A stretch of DNA of 64,000 bases from Rhizobium sp. TH135 (GCF_002855515.1 NZ_PKRP01000007.1:124001-188000), one strand, 5' to 3'. Counted from the first letter of the stretch, positions 51,795 to 61,417 are shown. The notes: generated by a model not told the origin, from the letters alone. Program-made: numbers and translations.

Positions 51795-53390
51795 ATGCGC
51801 AATTTCGAGAAGCCGACACGATCGGTGGCCGTCTCGGCCAAGGCCATGGCCGCGACTTCCCACCCCTATGCCACACTGACCGCCATCAACATCCTGCAGG
51901 CCGGTGGCAATGCCATGGATGCAGCGATTGCCGCCTGCGCCGTGCAATGCGTGGTCGAACCGGGCTCCACCGGCATCGGTGGCGATTGTTTCGCCTTGTA
52001 CGCTCCGAAGGGCGGCGCGGAGGTTATCGCCTACAATGGCTCCGGCCGCACGCCGAAGGCGCTGACGATCGACTGGTTCGAAGAGCGCGGCCTGACCGAA
52101 GTCCCGCGTCAGTCTCCATCGGCTGTTACCATTCCCGGCGCCATCGACGCCTGGACCCGCCTGCATGCCGACCACGGTCGTCTGCCCCTCGCCGAGGTCC
52201 TTGCACCCGCCATTCGCTACGCCGAGGAAGGCTATGCTATCTCGCCGCGCGTCCACCGCGACTGGAAGAAGGAAGAGGAGCTTCTCGCCGCAGACAAGGC
52301 GGCCGCCGAGATCTTCCTGCCCGGCGGCAGGGCACCGCGCATCGGCGAAACGCATCGCCAGCCGAAGCTTGCCGCAACGCTCCGCAAGATTGCCACCGAA
52401 GGCCGCGACGGCTTCTACAAGGGATCTGTCGCCGAAGACATGGTGGCGCATCTCAACGCCCATGGCGGCCTCCACACACTGGAGGATTTTGCGGCAGCCA
52501 AGGGCAAATACGTGACCCCGGTGACCACCGACTTCCGTGGCTACACCGTCCACGAATGCCCGCCAAACGGCCAGGGCATCATCGCGCTGCTGATCCTCAA
52601 CATCCTCTCCGGCTTCGACAATAAGCTGGAACCGCACTCCGCCGATCGGCTGCATCTGGAAATCGAGGCCACTCGTCTCGCCTATGCTGCCCGCGACGCA
52701 TGGATTGCCGATCCTGCCAAGGCCGATGTGCCGATCGATGAACTGCTTTCGGCAGACTTCGCGCGGCGACTGGCCGAAAAGATCGACCTGACCCGGGCAC
52801 TGACCGAACTGCCTGATTTCGAGATGCCGCTGCATCGCGACACCGTCTACATTTCGATCGTCGACGAGGAGCGCAATGCGGTCAGCTTCATCAACTCGAT
52901 ATTCGACAGCTTCGGCACCGGCCTCGTCGCGCCGAACTCGGGCATCATCCTGCACAATCGCGGCCAGAGTTTCTCGCTGAAGCGTGGACACCCCAACATG
53001 ATCGCACCGGAAAAGCGCCCGCTGCATACGATCATCCCGGGCATGGTGACACGCAATGGCCGAACGGAAATGTCCTTCGGCGTGATGGGCGGCTATTACC
53101 AGGCCATGGGCCACGCCCATCTGATCTCGAAAGTGGTCGACTACGACATGGACATGCAGGATGCGATCGACCTGCCGCGCCTGATCCCCGTCGGCGGCAA
53201 GGTCCCGCGCGTCGAAGCCGAACATACTGTCTCTGCTGAGACCGTGGCCGAACTGACCCGCCGGGGCTTCCAAATCGTCCCTGCCGAAGACCCGATCGGC
53301 GGCGCGCAAGTCGTGCGCATCGACTGGGAGAACGGCACCCTGACGGGCGCCTCCGAGTCCCGCAAGGATGGGATTGCTCTGGGATATTGA
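51795..53390 (+). CDS. Gamma-glutamyltransferase family protein
   Basis: A 531-residue Ntn hydrolase precursor of normal length. ATG 51795 is used (GAGGAG ten bases upstream); a GTG at 51762 would add eleven residues. Large-subunit blocks: HPYATLTAINILQAGGNAMDAAIAACAVQCVVEPGSTGIGGDCF, PGAIDAWTRLHADHGRLPLAEVLAPAIRYAEEGY, ECPPNGQGIIALLILNIL. The autoprocessing/nucleophile Thr is in RDTVYISIVDEERNAVSFINSIF, where the usual T-T-H is D-T-V. GVMGGYYQAMGH is the small-subunit loop. No signal peptide is seen, so it probably acts in the cytosol on imported gamma-glutamyl compounds. Confidence 0.9.
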   Translation: MRNFEKPTRSVAVSAKAMAATSHPYATLTAINILQAGGNAMDAAIAACAVQCVVEPGSTGIGGDCFALYAPKGGAEVIAYNGSGRTPKALTIDWFEERGLTEVPRQSPSAVTIPGAIDAWTRLHADHGRLPLAEVLAPAIRYAEEGYAISPRVHRDWKKEEELLAADKAAAEIFLPGGRAPRIGETHRQPKLAATLRKIATEGRDGFYKGSVAEDMVAHLNAHGGLHTLEDFAAAKGKYVTPVTTDFRGYTVHECPPNGQGIIALLILNILSGFDNKLEPHSADRLHLEIEATRLAYAARDAWIADPAKADVPIDELLSADFARRLAEKIDLTRALTELPDFEMPLHRDTVYISIVDEERNAVSFINSIFDSFGTGLVAPNSGIILHNRGQSFSLKRGHPNMIAPEKRPLHTIIPGMVTRNGRTEMSFGVMGGYYQAMGHAHLISKVVDYDMDMQDAIDLPRLIPVGGKVPRVEAEHTVSAETVAELTRRGFQIVPAEDPIGGAQVVRIDWENGTLTGASESRKDGIALGY

Positions 53391-53444
53391 GGCCTTGAGC
53401 CTCTAGGGGCAGAGGTTTAGGGCCCTATGACCAGTCGCACGATA

Positions 53445-53473
53445 GACCAAGGCCTAGGATATAGGCCTTGGTC
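53445..53473. other. Perfect 12-base inverted repeat in the convergent gap
   Basis: GACCAAGGCCTA (53445-53456), loop GGATA, TAGGCCTTGGTC (53462-53473), in the 166-base gap between the gamma-glutamyltransferase gene and the convergent LysR gene. AAAA follows on the + strand, so the + transcript has no U tract. It may act as a rho-assisted or bidirectional terminator. A smaller GAGGC/GCCTC hairpin overlaps the stop codon at 53389-53403. Confidence 0.5.
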
Positions 53474-53556
53474 AAAAGCTCCAGCGTTAGCCCGTCGCCA
53501 AACGGCGGCCTTCTTGCAGGCAGATGACAAAGTCGGTCAGTAAAACACCTGACCTT

Positions 53557-54501
53557 TCAGGCATCCACTCCTGCATCAAACAAATGCGCCTTTGTCTCGG
53601 AATGTTGGGCCTCTTGCAGCTTCTTGGCCAACCAGTCCACGAAGACGCGGACCTTGTTGCTTAAGTGTCGTGTCTGCGGATAGACGATGTAGAGCGGGAT
53701 CGGATCCCGCGGCCAATCGGGCAGGATCTCAACGAGTTCCCCGCGATCCACATAGTCCCGAACGGTAAAGGCAATCGCCTGTGCGACACCGATACCGGCA
53801 ACGGCGGCGGCCATGTAGCTTCTAAACTCGTTGACCGAAATCACGTAGTCGAGCCTGACCTCGACCTTCTCTTCTCCCCGCCGGAACTCCATCGGAAAAA
53901 CGCGGCCCTCATAGGCCTTCATATAGCCGACGCCGAAATGTCCGTTGTCGAGATCGCGTGGATGCCGGGGAACGCCCATGCGTTCGAGATAGAGTGGCGC
54001 GGCATAGGTCCGCAGTTCGAGATCCGCCACCTTGCGGGCGACGAGCGATTGATCGGTGGGCGTCCCGGCCCTCAGCGCACAGTCGATGTTCTCGGCAACG
54101 TAGTCGACGATCCGGTCGCCGATGTCGAACTCCAGCTGAATTTTCGGGTAGCGCGTGTGGAAGTCACACAACGCCGGCATGATGATGCGGTCCGCAAAGG
54201 CCCCGGATAACGCAACGCGCACCTTGCCGGATGGCTGCGCCTGGGAGCTGGAGAGGCTGCCGTCGAGTTCGTCCAATTCGGACAGTATCCGCGCGGCCCG
54301 TTCATAGTACAAAGCACCATCGGTCGTGACCACCACCCGACGGGTCGTCCGATTGAGAAGCTTGGTCGCGAGATGCGCTTCCAGCGCCTGGACTGCGGTC
54401 GTAACCGTGGTCTTTGGCATCTTGAGGGAAGTCGCCGCCTTGGAAAAATTGCCCGTCTCGACCACTCTGGTGAAGACGCGCATGGCCGATAGCTGATCCA
54501 T
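53557..54501 (-). CDS. LysR-family regulator (CrgA/DmlR-like)
   Basis: A 314-residue LysR protein: MDQLSAMRVFTRVVETGNFSKAATSLKMPKTTVTTAVQALEAHLATKLLNRTTRRVVVTTDGALYYERAARILSELDELDGSLS, typical of the CrgA/DmlR subgroup. The FPMEFRRGEEKVEVRLDYVISVNEFRSYMAAAVAGIGVAQAIAF block is the ligand domain. It is divergent from the esterase homologue and RND pump genes, its likely targets; the 145-base gap is AT-rich and carries the promoter. Confidence 0.92.
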   Translation of the reverse strand: MDQLSAMRVFTRVVETGNFSKAATSLKMPKTTVTTAVQALEAHLATKLLNRTTRRVVVTTDGALYYERAARILSELDELDGSLSSSQAQPSGKVRVALSGAFADRIIMPALCDFHTRYPKIQLEFDIGDRIVDYVAENIDCALRAGTPTDQSLVARKVADLELRTYAAPLYLERMGVPRHPRDLDNGHFGVGYMKAYEGRVFPMEFRRGEEKVEVRLDYVISVNEFRSYMAAAVAGIGVAQAIAFTVRDYVDRGELVEILPDWPRDPIPLYIVYPQTRHLSNKVRVFVDWLAKKLQEAQHSETKAHLFDAGVDA

Positions 54502-54572
54502 GAATTCGGTACGCCTTATAAAAGAGGCTTATTATTCCGCGGCTCGGAACAGAGCTCTCAGAAATGGATGCC

Positions 54573-54602
54573 TTGTGCGTAATGGCAGGACAATACTATA
54601 AA
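54573..54602 (+). promoter_or_regulatory. Candidate promoter of the efflux operon
   Basis: TTGTGC (54573-54578), 18-base spacer and TATAAA (54597-54602), 45 bases before the ATG of the first gene. The -35 match is weak, which is common for promoters activated by LysR proteins. Confidence 0.35.
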
Positions 54603-54646
54603 TAGGTTATGAACGAAAGCCATTTCCAGAGGCATCGAGCAGATCC

Positions 54647-55441
54647 ATGACCAGGATTTGGCAAAAGGCCGAGGACGCAGAGACGCGGTTTCCCCTGCCG
54701 TTCCGCATCTACGAGGGATGCGGCAACGGCAAGCCCCGACCGCTGGTCCTCTACCTGTCTGGTCACGCCTTCGGATCGGCTCCGGCGCGATCGACCGATG
54801 CTCCCGCCGCCCTGGCCATGGCGGCAGCTGGAGCACTGGTGGTCGAGGCCGATTGCCGCGGACCATCGCAAAACAGGTTTCCCGGAACCCTGGAGCGCGG
54901 GTTCGAAGCCTTGAAATATCTGTTCGCCAAGCGGAAGCGTTTCGCGAACCTCCGCTCTCCGGTGCTGGTCGCCGGGGACGAAGCGGGTGGAAACGTGGCT
55001 GCGAGCCTGGCGCTCAAGGCGCGTGACGCAATGCCGGGCGAGCTCGCGGGGCAGGTTCTCCTGTCTCCCATGCTGGATCCCCGCATGGTGACGGTGTCGT
55101 TTCGCCGGGCGGACGATATCGGTCTGCGGGAACGTTGGGCGGACGGGTGGGGTCACTACCTGGCCCTCGCCTGCTACGGCCAGCATCCCTACGCCGCACC
55201 GTGTCTGTGCTCACGGCTGGCGGGCGTGGCGCCGGCACTTGTCGTGACATCGGATGACGATCCGTTGCGCGACGAAAGCCTCGACTATGCGGAACGGCTG
55301 CGAACAGCAGGCGTGCCCGTAAAAACCCGGTCCCTGCCCGACAATCTCGGCTGGACCGGCATTTATGACGGCAAGGATGGCGAATGGCATTCGCACTTCT
55401 CGACCGAATTTTCGCAGTTCCTCAAAGAACTGCCAGTCTGA
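54647..55441 (+). CDS. Alpha/beta hydrolase-fold protein, degenerate HSL/family IV esterase
   Basis: A 264-residue protein with the hormone-sensitive-lipase fold, but key residues are missing. The nucleophile elbow G-D-S-A-G-G-N reads GDEAGGN, with Glu for Ser (codon GAA at the position). The oxyanion H-G-G reads SGHAFG after LYL. The acid is present in TSDDDPLRDES, but no H-G-F histidine is seen at the end. It is therefore unlikely to be an ordinary esterase. It is 62 bases upstream of the membrane-fusion gene of an RND pump, so a binding or sensing role in efflux is possible but unproven. Confidence 0.75.
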   Translation: MTRIWQKAEDAETRFPLPFRIYEGCGNGKPRPLVLYLSGHAFGSAPARSTDAPAALAMAAAGALVVEADCRGPSQNRFPGTLERGFEALKYLFAKRKRFANLRSPVLVAGDEAGGNVAASLALKARDAMPGELAGQVLLSPMLDPRMVTVSFRRADDIGLRERWADGWGHYLALACYGQHPYAAPCLCSRLAGVAPALVVTSDDDPLRDESLDYAERLRTAGVPVKTRSLPDNLGWTGIYDGKDGEWHSHFSTEFSQFLKELPV

Positions 55442-55502
55442 CGGCGGGTCTCAAGCCCGCTCCCAACATATAGCGGTTCAAGGCGAACCGAAGGAGACGA
55501 TC

Positions 55503-56681
55503 ATGACCGCAAGGATCAGGAGCGCAGCCCTGTGGGGTTCTGCGATGGCAACTGCTTTGGCCGTAACCGGCGCCGTATTGTATTTTGAACCCTCCCGGGA
55601 CGCACAAGCGGCCTCGACCGAGGTTGCGGCGGCACCGCCGGCCGTACCGGTGACCGTGACCACGGTCCAACCCCATCCGGTGCATGTCTGGCGCGAAGTC
55701 TCCGGACGCTTCGAGGCGGTAGATAGGGTCGAACTCCGGTCCCGCGTCGCCGGCGCCATCCAGGCGGTGCACTTCCGCGAAGGCGGGCTTGTCAATCAGG
55801 GCGATCTCCTGTTCACGATTGATCCCGAGCCCTATCGCGCCGTCGTTGACCGCGCTCGCGGTGCCGTCGCATCGGCCGAAGCGAGACTGACCCTCGCGAC
55901 GACCGAACTCGATCGCGGCACGGCTCTGCTTGCCCGCAACACGATTTCCGAGAGCGAAGTCGCACAGCGAAAGAGTACAAGAGCCTCGACCGAGGCTGAA
56001 CTCCAGTCTGCAAAAGCGGCCTTGAAGCTCGCCGAACTCGATCTTGCCTATACCGAAATCCGGGCTCCAATTGCAGGCCGCATCGGCACCCTCGACGTCA
56101 CGGTCGGCAACCTCGTCGCTGCCGGCCCCTCGTCTCCGTCACTCGTCACCCTCGTCTCGGTCGACCCGATCTATGCAAGCTTCACCATCGATGAAGACCA
56201 TCTGCGCGAGGTGCTCTCGACGCTGCCGGCCAATGATGCAGGCCTGCTCCTGGAGCAGATCCCGGTGGAAGTGGACGCAAGCGCCGATGCAGCACCCATC
56301 CCGGGGCGCCTGCAGCTGATCAACAACGAGATCGATGTATCGACGGGAACGATCCGCGTTCGCGCCATTTTCGACAATCCCGGCGGTCGCCTCATCCCCG
56401 GCCAGTTCGCCCGCATCCGGCTGGGCCAGGCAGAAGCGCAGGAGCGCCTGACGATCAGCGAACGTGCCGTGGGCACTGACCAGGACAAGAAATTCGTCTT
56501 CGTCGTCGCAGCCGACAACACGGTCAGCTATCGGCAGATCGAATTGGGGGCCGCGGTTGATGGTGAACGCATCGTCGAAACCGGCTTGGAAGCCGGAGAC
56601 CGCATTGTCGTCAGCGGTCTGCAGCGCATTCGTCCAGGAGCGGTGGTCGCACCGCAGGAACAGACCGCGTTGAAGAACTGA
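55503..56681 (+). CDS. RND efflux periplasmic adaptor (AcrA/MexA-like)
   Basis: A 392-residue membrane-fusion protein. The start at ATG 55503 follows AAGGAGAC. It has an N-terminal membrane anchor (LWGSAMATALAVTGAVLYF) with no lipoprotein cysteine. Then come the barrel-sandwich segment (VSGRFEAVDRVELRSRVAGAIQAVHFREGGLVNQGDLLFTIDPEPYRA), an alpha hairpin (AEARLTLATTELDRGTALLARNTISESEVAQRKS), the lipoyl return (LDLAYTEIRAPIAGRIG), and the beta-barrel and membrane-proximal domains. It links the pump to an outer-membrane channel not encoded here. Confidence 0.93.
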   Translation: MTARIRSAALWGSAMATALAVTGAVLYFEPSRDAQAASTEVAAAPPAVPVTVTTVQPHPVHVWREVSGRFEAVDRVELRSRVAGAIQAVHFREGGLVNQGDLLFTIDPEPYRAVVDRARGAVASAEARLTLATTELDRGTALLARNTISESEVAQRKSTRASTEAELQSAKAALKLAELDLAYTEIRAPIAGRIGTLDVTVGNLVAAGPSSPSLVTLVSVDPIYASFTIDEDHLREVLSTLPANDAGLLLEQIPVEVDASADAAPIPGRLQLINNEIDVSTGTIRVRAIFDNPGGRLIPGQFARIRLGQAEAQERLTISERAVGTDQDKKFVFVVAADNTVSYRQIELGAAVDGERIVETGLEAGDRIVVSGLQRIRPGAVVAPQEQTALKN

Positions 56682-56769
56682 TCCGCCGGGTGCCGCAGCG
56701 GCGCATTCCATGCCTTCGGCATACCGCTGCGCCAGCACCTCGGCTCCACAAATGAAACCTAAGTCGCCT

Positions 56770-56789
56770 CCCGCAATCCTCATTGCGGG
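56770..56789 (+). other. RNA hairpin between adaptor and pump genes
   Basis: CCCGCAAT (56770-56777), loop CCTC, ATTGCGGG (56782-56789), 36 bases before the pump ATG and near its ribosome-binding region. A smaller ATGCC-TTC-GGCAT hairpin lies at about 56709-56721. Either could adjust adaptor-to-pump expression. Confidence 0.5.
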
Positions 56790-56824
56790 ATCGCTCTTCC
56801 CTTGTCTGCCTTATGGGGCCCCAG

Positions 56825-59800
56825 ATGAATTTCTCCCGCTTTTTTTGTCGACCGGCCGGTCTTTGCCGCCGTGCTTTCGATCCTCATTCTTGTCGCTGGC
56901 CTGATTGGCCTCAGGGCCCTTCCGATTTCGGAATATCCAGAGGTCGTGCCGCCGTCCGTGGTTGTGCGTGCTGTCTATCCGGGCGCCAATCCGACCGTGA
57001 TTTCGCAAACGGTGGCAACGCCACTGGAAGAGCAGATCAACGGCGTCGAGAACATGCTCTACATGTCGAGCCAGGCAACCTCCGACGGCGTGCTCACCCT
57101 CACCGTCACCTTCCGTCTCGGCACCGATCCGGACAAGGCTCAGCAGCTGGTGCAGAACCGCGTCGCCCAGGCCGAGCCGCGACTGCCGGCCGAAGTCCGG
57201 GCGCTCGGTGTAACGACGATCAAGAGCTCACCCGATCTGATGATGGTGGTGCATCTCGTCTCGACCGGTGATCGCTACGACCTGACCTATCTGCGCAATT
57301 ACGCGACGCTGAACGTCAAGGACAGGCTGGCCCGCATTGAAGGCGTCGGCCAGGTCCAGGTCTTCGGTGCCGGCGACTATTCCATGCGCATCTGGCTCGA
57401 TCCGCAAAAGGTGGCGGAGCATGGTCTGGCCGCAAGCGACATCACCAGCGCCATCGCCCAGCAGAACGTCCAGGCCGCCGCCGGTACCATCGGCGCCTCG
57501 CCGTCGCTTGAAGGTGTCGATCTGCAATTGAACATCAATGCGCGCGGCCGTCTTCAGACCCCGGAGGAATTCGGTGCGATCGTCGTGAAGTCCGGTCCGA
57601 ACGGTGAGATCACCCGACTTGCCGATCTCGCACGCATCGAGCTGGGGGCCGCGGAATACTCGCTTCGTTCGCTTCTCGACGGTGAGCCCGCCGTCGCCAT
57701 TCCGATCTTCCAGGCGCCTGGCTCCAACGCCATTGCCATATCCGATGCCGTGCAGCAGACGATGGCCGATCTGCAGCAGGCGATGCCGGACGGTGTGCGC
57801 TTCGAGATTGTCTACGACACGACGGAATTCGTGCGTGCGTCGATCGACAAGGTCGTCGATACACTGCTCGAGGCGATCGCGCTCGTGGTGCTGGTGGTCA
57901 TCCTGTTCCTGCAGACCTGGCGTGCCTCGATCATCCCCTTGATCGCTGTCCCCGTCTCGATCATCGGCACCTTCGCGGTCATGTATGCCTTCGGCTTCTC
58001 GATCAACGCCCTGACCCTGTTCGGCCTGGTGCTGGCGATCGGTATCGTGGTCGATGACGCGATCGTCGTCGTGGAGAATGTCGAACGCAACATCGAAAAC
58101 GGGCTCTCCCCCCGCGAGGCCACGTACCGCGCCATGAGAGAAGTCTCAGGACCAATCATCGCGATTGCGCTGGTACTCGTCGCGGTCTTTGTGCCGCTCG
58201 CCTTCATCACCGGGCTTTCGGGCCAGTTCTATCGTCAGTTCGCCCTGACGATTGCGATATCGACGGTCATCTCGGCGATCAATTCGCTGACCCTGTCGCC
58301 GGCGCTGGCGGCGCTGCTGCTCAAGGACCATCACGCGCCTAAGGACCGCCTCACCCGCATCATGGATAGTCTTCTCGGTTGGTTCTTCCGGGGCTTCAAC
58401 CGCGCCTTTGGAGCAGCATCCAACGGCTATGGCCGGACTGTCGGCGGCCTGCTTGGCCGCAAGAGCCTGGTGATGGTGATCTATCTCGCGCTGGTCGCCG
58501 CAACATACGGCATGTTCACCACGGTACCCGGCGGTTTCGTGCCAGCACAGGACAAGCAGTATCTCATCGGTTTTGCCCAATTGCCGGATGGCGCAACGCT
58601 CGACCGTACGGAGGAGGTCATCCGCCGAATGAGCGATATCGCGTTGCAGGAGCCGGGTGTGAAGAATGCGCTCGCCTTCCCGGGCCTGTCGATCAACGGC
58701 TTCACCATCGGCTCCAATGCCGGGATCGTCTTTGCCGTTCTCGACGACTTCGAGGAGCGTAAAGATCCGTCCCTGTCAGGTGGCGCGATCGCCATGGCCC
58801 TCAATCAAAAGTTCGCAGCCATCGATGGCGCCTTCATCGCCATGTTCCCGCCGCCACCCGTCAACGGCCTCGGCTCGACCGGCGGCTTCAAACTGCAGAT
58901 CGAGGACCGGGCCGGCTTTGGCTATGAGACGCTCGACGAAACGACAAAGGCAGTCCTCGCCAAGGCCTATCAGACACCAGAGCTTGCGGGCATCTTCTCA
59001 AGCTTCCAGGTCAACGTTCCGCAGCTGTTTGCCGATCTCGACCGGGTCAAGGCACAGCAGCTCGGCGTCTCCGTGACGGACGTCTTCCAGACGCTGCAGA
59101 TCTATCTGGGCTCGCTCTATGTCAACGACTTCAACGCCTTTGGCCGCACCTACAGCGTGCGCGTCCAGGCCGATGCTCAGTATCGCGCCAAGCCGGAAGA
59201 CATCGGCCAACTGAAGGTGCGCTCGGCAAGCGGCGAGATGATCCCGCTCTCCGCCCTCCTGAAGGTCGAAACGTCAACGGGCCCCGAACGCACCACACGT
59301 TACAACGGCTTCCTGGCCGCCGATATCAATGGTGGCCCCGCCCCTGGCTTTTCTTCAGGCCAGGCACAGGTGGCGATGGAAAAAATCCTGGAGGAAACCA
59401 TGCCCGCCGGTATCGATTTCGAATGGACGGATCTGACCTACCAGCAGATCCTGGCCGGCAATTCGAGCATCATCGTATTCCCGCTTGCACTCCTGCTCGT
59501 CTATTTGGTGTTGGCGGCGCAATACGAGAGCCTGACCCTGCCGCTATCGATCATCATGATCGTGCCGATGGGCGTGCTCGCGGCTCTGGTGGGTGTCTGG
59601 AACACGGGCGGGGACAACAACATCTTCACGCAGATCGGCCTGGTGGTGCTGGTCGGTCTGTCTGCCAAGAATGCGATCCTGATCGTCGAATTTGCGCGAG
59701 AGCTCGAGTTCGAGGGCCGGACGCCGCTCCAGGCAGCAATAGAAGCCAGCCGCCTGCGACTCCGACCGATCCTGATGACCTCGATGGCCTTCATCATGGG

Positions 59801-60014
59801 CGTAATCCCGCTCGTCGTGTCGACAGGCGCGGGTGCGGAGATGCGCTCCGCCATGGGTGTCGCCGTCTTCTCAGGCATGATCGGCGTCACGCTGTTCGGG
59901 ATCTTCATGACGCCGGTCTTCTATCTGCTGGCACGCTTGCTTGCCGGTAACAGGCCGCTGCGTCAGCACGCCATCGAAGATATGGAGCAGACGCATATTT
60001 CTGCGGCTAACTAA
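56825..60014 (+). pseudogene. RND efflux pump (AcrB/MexB-like) with a frameshift near the start
   Basis: From GTG 56871 the frame encodes 1047 residues of an RND pump with all hallmarks: LPISEYPEVVPPSVVVRAVYPGANP, the TM4 proton-relay aspartates in IVVDDAIVVVENVERN, the TM10 lysine in GLSAKNAILIVEFAREL, and porter domains. The expected N terminus MNFSRFFVDRPVFAAVLSIL is present in the DNA from ATG 56825, but a run of seven T (56840-56846) shifts the frame; six T would join the ATG to the rest. Causes may be a sequencing error, a phase-variable or slippage site, or true inactivation. Starting at 56871 would lose the first half of TM1. Apart from this the gene is intact. Confidence 0.8.
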
Positions 60015-60027
60015 GCTGCCTGAACAC

Positions 60028-60067
60028 ACGTCCGGCCATCTGCTCGTGAGATGCGGTGGCCGGACGT
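60028..60067. terminator. Long hairpin after the RND pump gene
   Basis: ACGTCCGGCCA (60028-60038) pairs perfectly with TGGCCGGACGT (60057-60067), with an inner CATCT/AGATG stem. It starts 13 bases after the pump stop in the 267-base gap before the convergent LacI gene. No U tract, so termination efficiency is uncertain. The rest of the gap shows nothing recognisable. Confidence 0.5.
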
Positions 60068-60281
60068 CCCACAAGCGATTGCCCCATTATAGGCGTTGCA
60101 CAGGAAGGGCTGCCACGGTGTGGAGTTCGCTTCGTTAGCTACCAACCAAAAACGAACAGACCTGAACCTGAAATCTCAGCCGGTCCCGGCCCATCCTCGC
60201 CGCGGAGGTTGCCTCCTGCCCCCTCGGCTGAATTGAAAGCCATGTTGCCGACGGCGCCACCTCCCCAAGCCCACACATGGC

Positions 60282-61304
60282 TCAAAGGTTTTCCTTGAGC
60301 AGAATCTCAATGCGGATCTTTTCCTGTGCGGCGAGCGGCTCGCGGGCATCTGCGCGGGCGCGCATGATGCGAATTGCGCTGCGCACCGCATGGCCCGGAT
60401 CTTGGGCGATCACGGCATCGATGCGGTCGTCTCGAAGCGCCTGTTCGGTAAAGGGCGTTCGCTCGTGCACGACCACGGCGATGCCCCCGAGCTCGACGTT
60501 TCCGGCGGCAGCCAGGATCGGCACGCGAGCCTCTGAGCTCAACACATAGATACCAGAGACGTCCCGATTGCCGGCTAGCACGCGGGCCATGACCTGCCTA
60601 CTCCGTGCCTCGTCGGCGTGGGTTTCGATGGACGGCAGGCAGGTCAGATGCGGAAAGGCACTGTTGATCACGTGGTCGAAGCCAAGCCGGCGCTGGATAC
60701 TATCCAGCGACTGCATGGTCTCCGCGATCACCATGACCTTTCCAGGCTCAGGACCCGCCAGCATGCCCATCAGCTTGCCCGCGGTCGCACCAGCCGCAAA
60801 GTTGTCGATGCCGACGAAATCGGCCTCGGGCAGCTTTTCCTGACCGGACAGGAATTGCACCACCTTGATGTTGCGCTCCAGAAGCCGCGCCATGGCATCG
60901 CGTACCTGAGGCGATTCAGGCGCCATGACCGCCACGCCGTCCACCGTCTCCTTGTCGAGGCCGGAGAGAAGCTTTGCCACACCATGCGCATCGTCGACAC
61001 CGATCTGGCGATACGCGATCTCGGTAAGGTCGCCCTTGAGCGCACCCGTCAGCTCTTCAACATGACGGAGCAGTTCCTTGAGGTAGAGATCGCCGCTCGC
61101 CGGGAGCAGGAAGAGGAAGCGGTAGACCTTGTTACGGGCAAGGCTGACAGCAGCCGGATTTCGAATAAAGCCGATCCGCTCGATTGCGTCGTTGACCAGC
61201 CGTGCGGCCTTCGGGCTCACATTCGGCCGGTCGTTCAAGACACGGTCGACGGTCGCAAGACTGACGCCTGCAGCCTCGGCCAGATCTTTCGCTGTTGGAC
61301 GCAT
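60282..61304 (-). CDS. LacI-family transcriptional repressor
   Basis: A 340-residue regulator. N-terminal DNA-binding part: MRPTAKDLAEAAGVSLATVDRVLNDRPNVSPKAARLVNDAIERIGFIRNP, with the hinge region following. The periplasmic-binding-like core (VYRFLFLLPASGDLYLKELLRHVEELTGAL, GVAVMAPESPQVRDAMARLLERNIKVVQFLSGQE) resembles the LacI group with Periplas_BP_4 domains. It is divergent from a sugar importer; the gap holds two strong operators. Confidence 0.93.
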   Translation of the reverse strand: MRPTAKDLAEAAGVSLATVDRVLNDRPNVSPKAARLVNDAIERIGFIRNPAAVSLARNKVYRFLFLLPASGDLYLKELLRHVEELTGALKGDLTEIAYRQIGVDDAHGVAKLLSGLDKETVDGVAVMAPESPQVRDAMARLLERNIKVVQFLSGQEKLPEADFVGIDNFAAGATAGKLMGMLAGPEPGKVMVIAETMQSLDSIQRRLGFDHVINSAFPHLTCLPSIETHADEARSRQVMARVLAGNRDVSGIYVLSSEARVPILAAAGNVELGGIAVVVHERTPFTEQALRDDRIDAVIAQDPGHAVRSAIRIMRARADAREPLAAQEKIRIEILLKENL

Positions 61305-61365
61305 GAAGCCTTCCTGTTGATTTCCGCCGTCCAGAGCTTTCCTTCAAAACGGCTCCAAACGCAAG

Positions 61366-61417
61366 AATTGATGTGCGCACCTCAAAAATTGCTTGCCTTG
61401 AGGTGCGCACATCAATT
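61366..61417. promoter_or_regulatory. Twin LacI operators forming a perfect 20-base inverted repeat
   Basis: A 20-base arm (61366-61385) is repeated exactly as its complement at 61398-61417, with a 12-base spacer. Each arm contains the 8-base palindrome GTGCGCAC (61373-61380 and 61403-61410), a LacI-type core, so there are two operators with centres 30 bases apart, about three helical turns. The site lies between the repressor gene and the sugar binding-protein gene. Confidence 0.8.

Noticed and set aside
51687..53309. 540-codon minus-strand open frame opposite the gamma-glutamyltransferase
   Set aside because: Antisense shadow of a well-conserved enzyme.
56840..56846. Programmed ribosomal frameshift at the seven-T run
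   Set aside because: RND pumps are not known to need frameshifting, and no stimulatory structure is evident; recorded as a frameshift of unknown cause instead.
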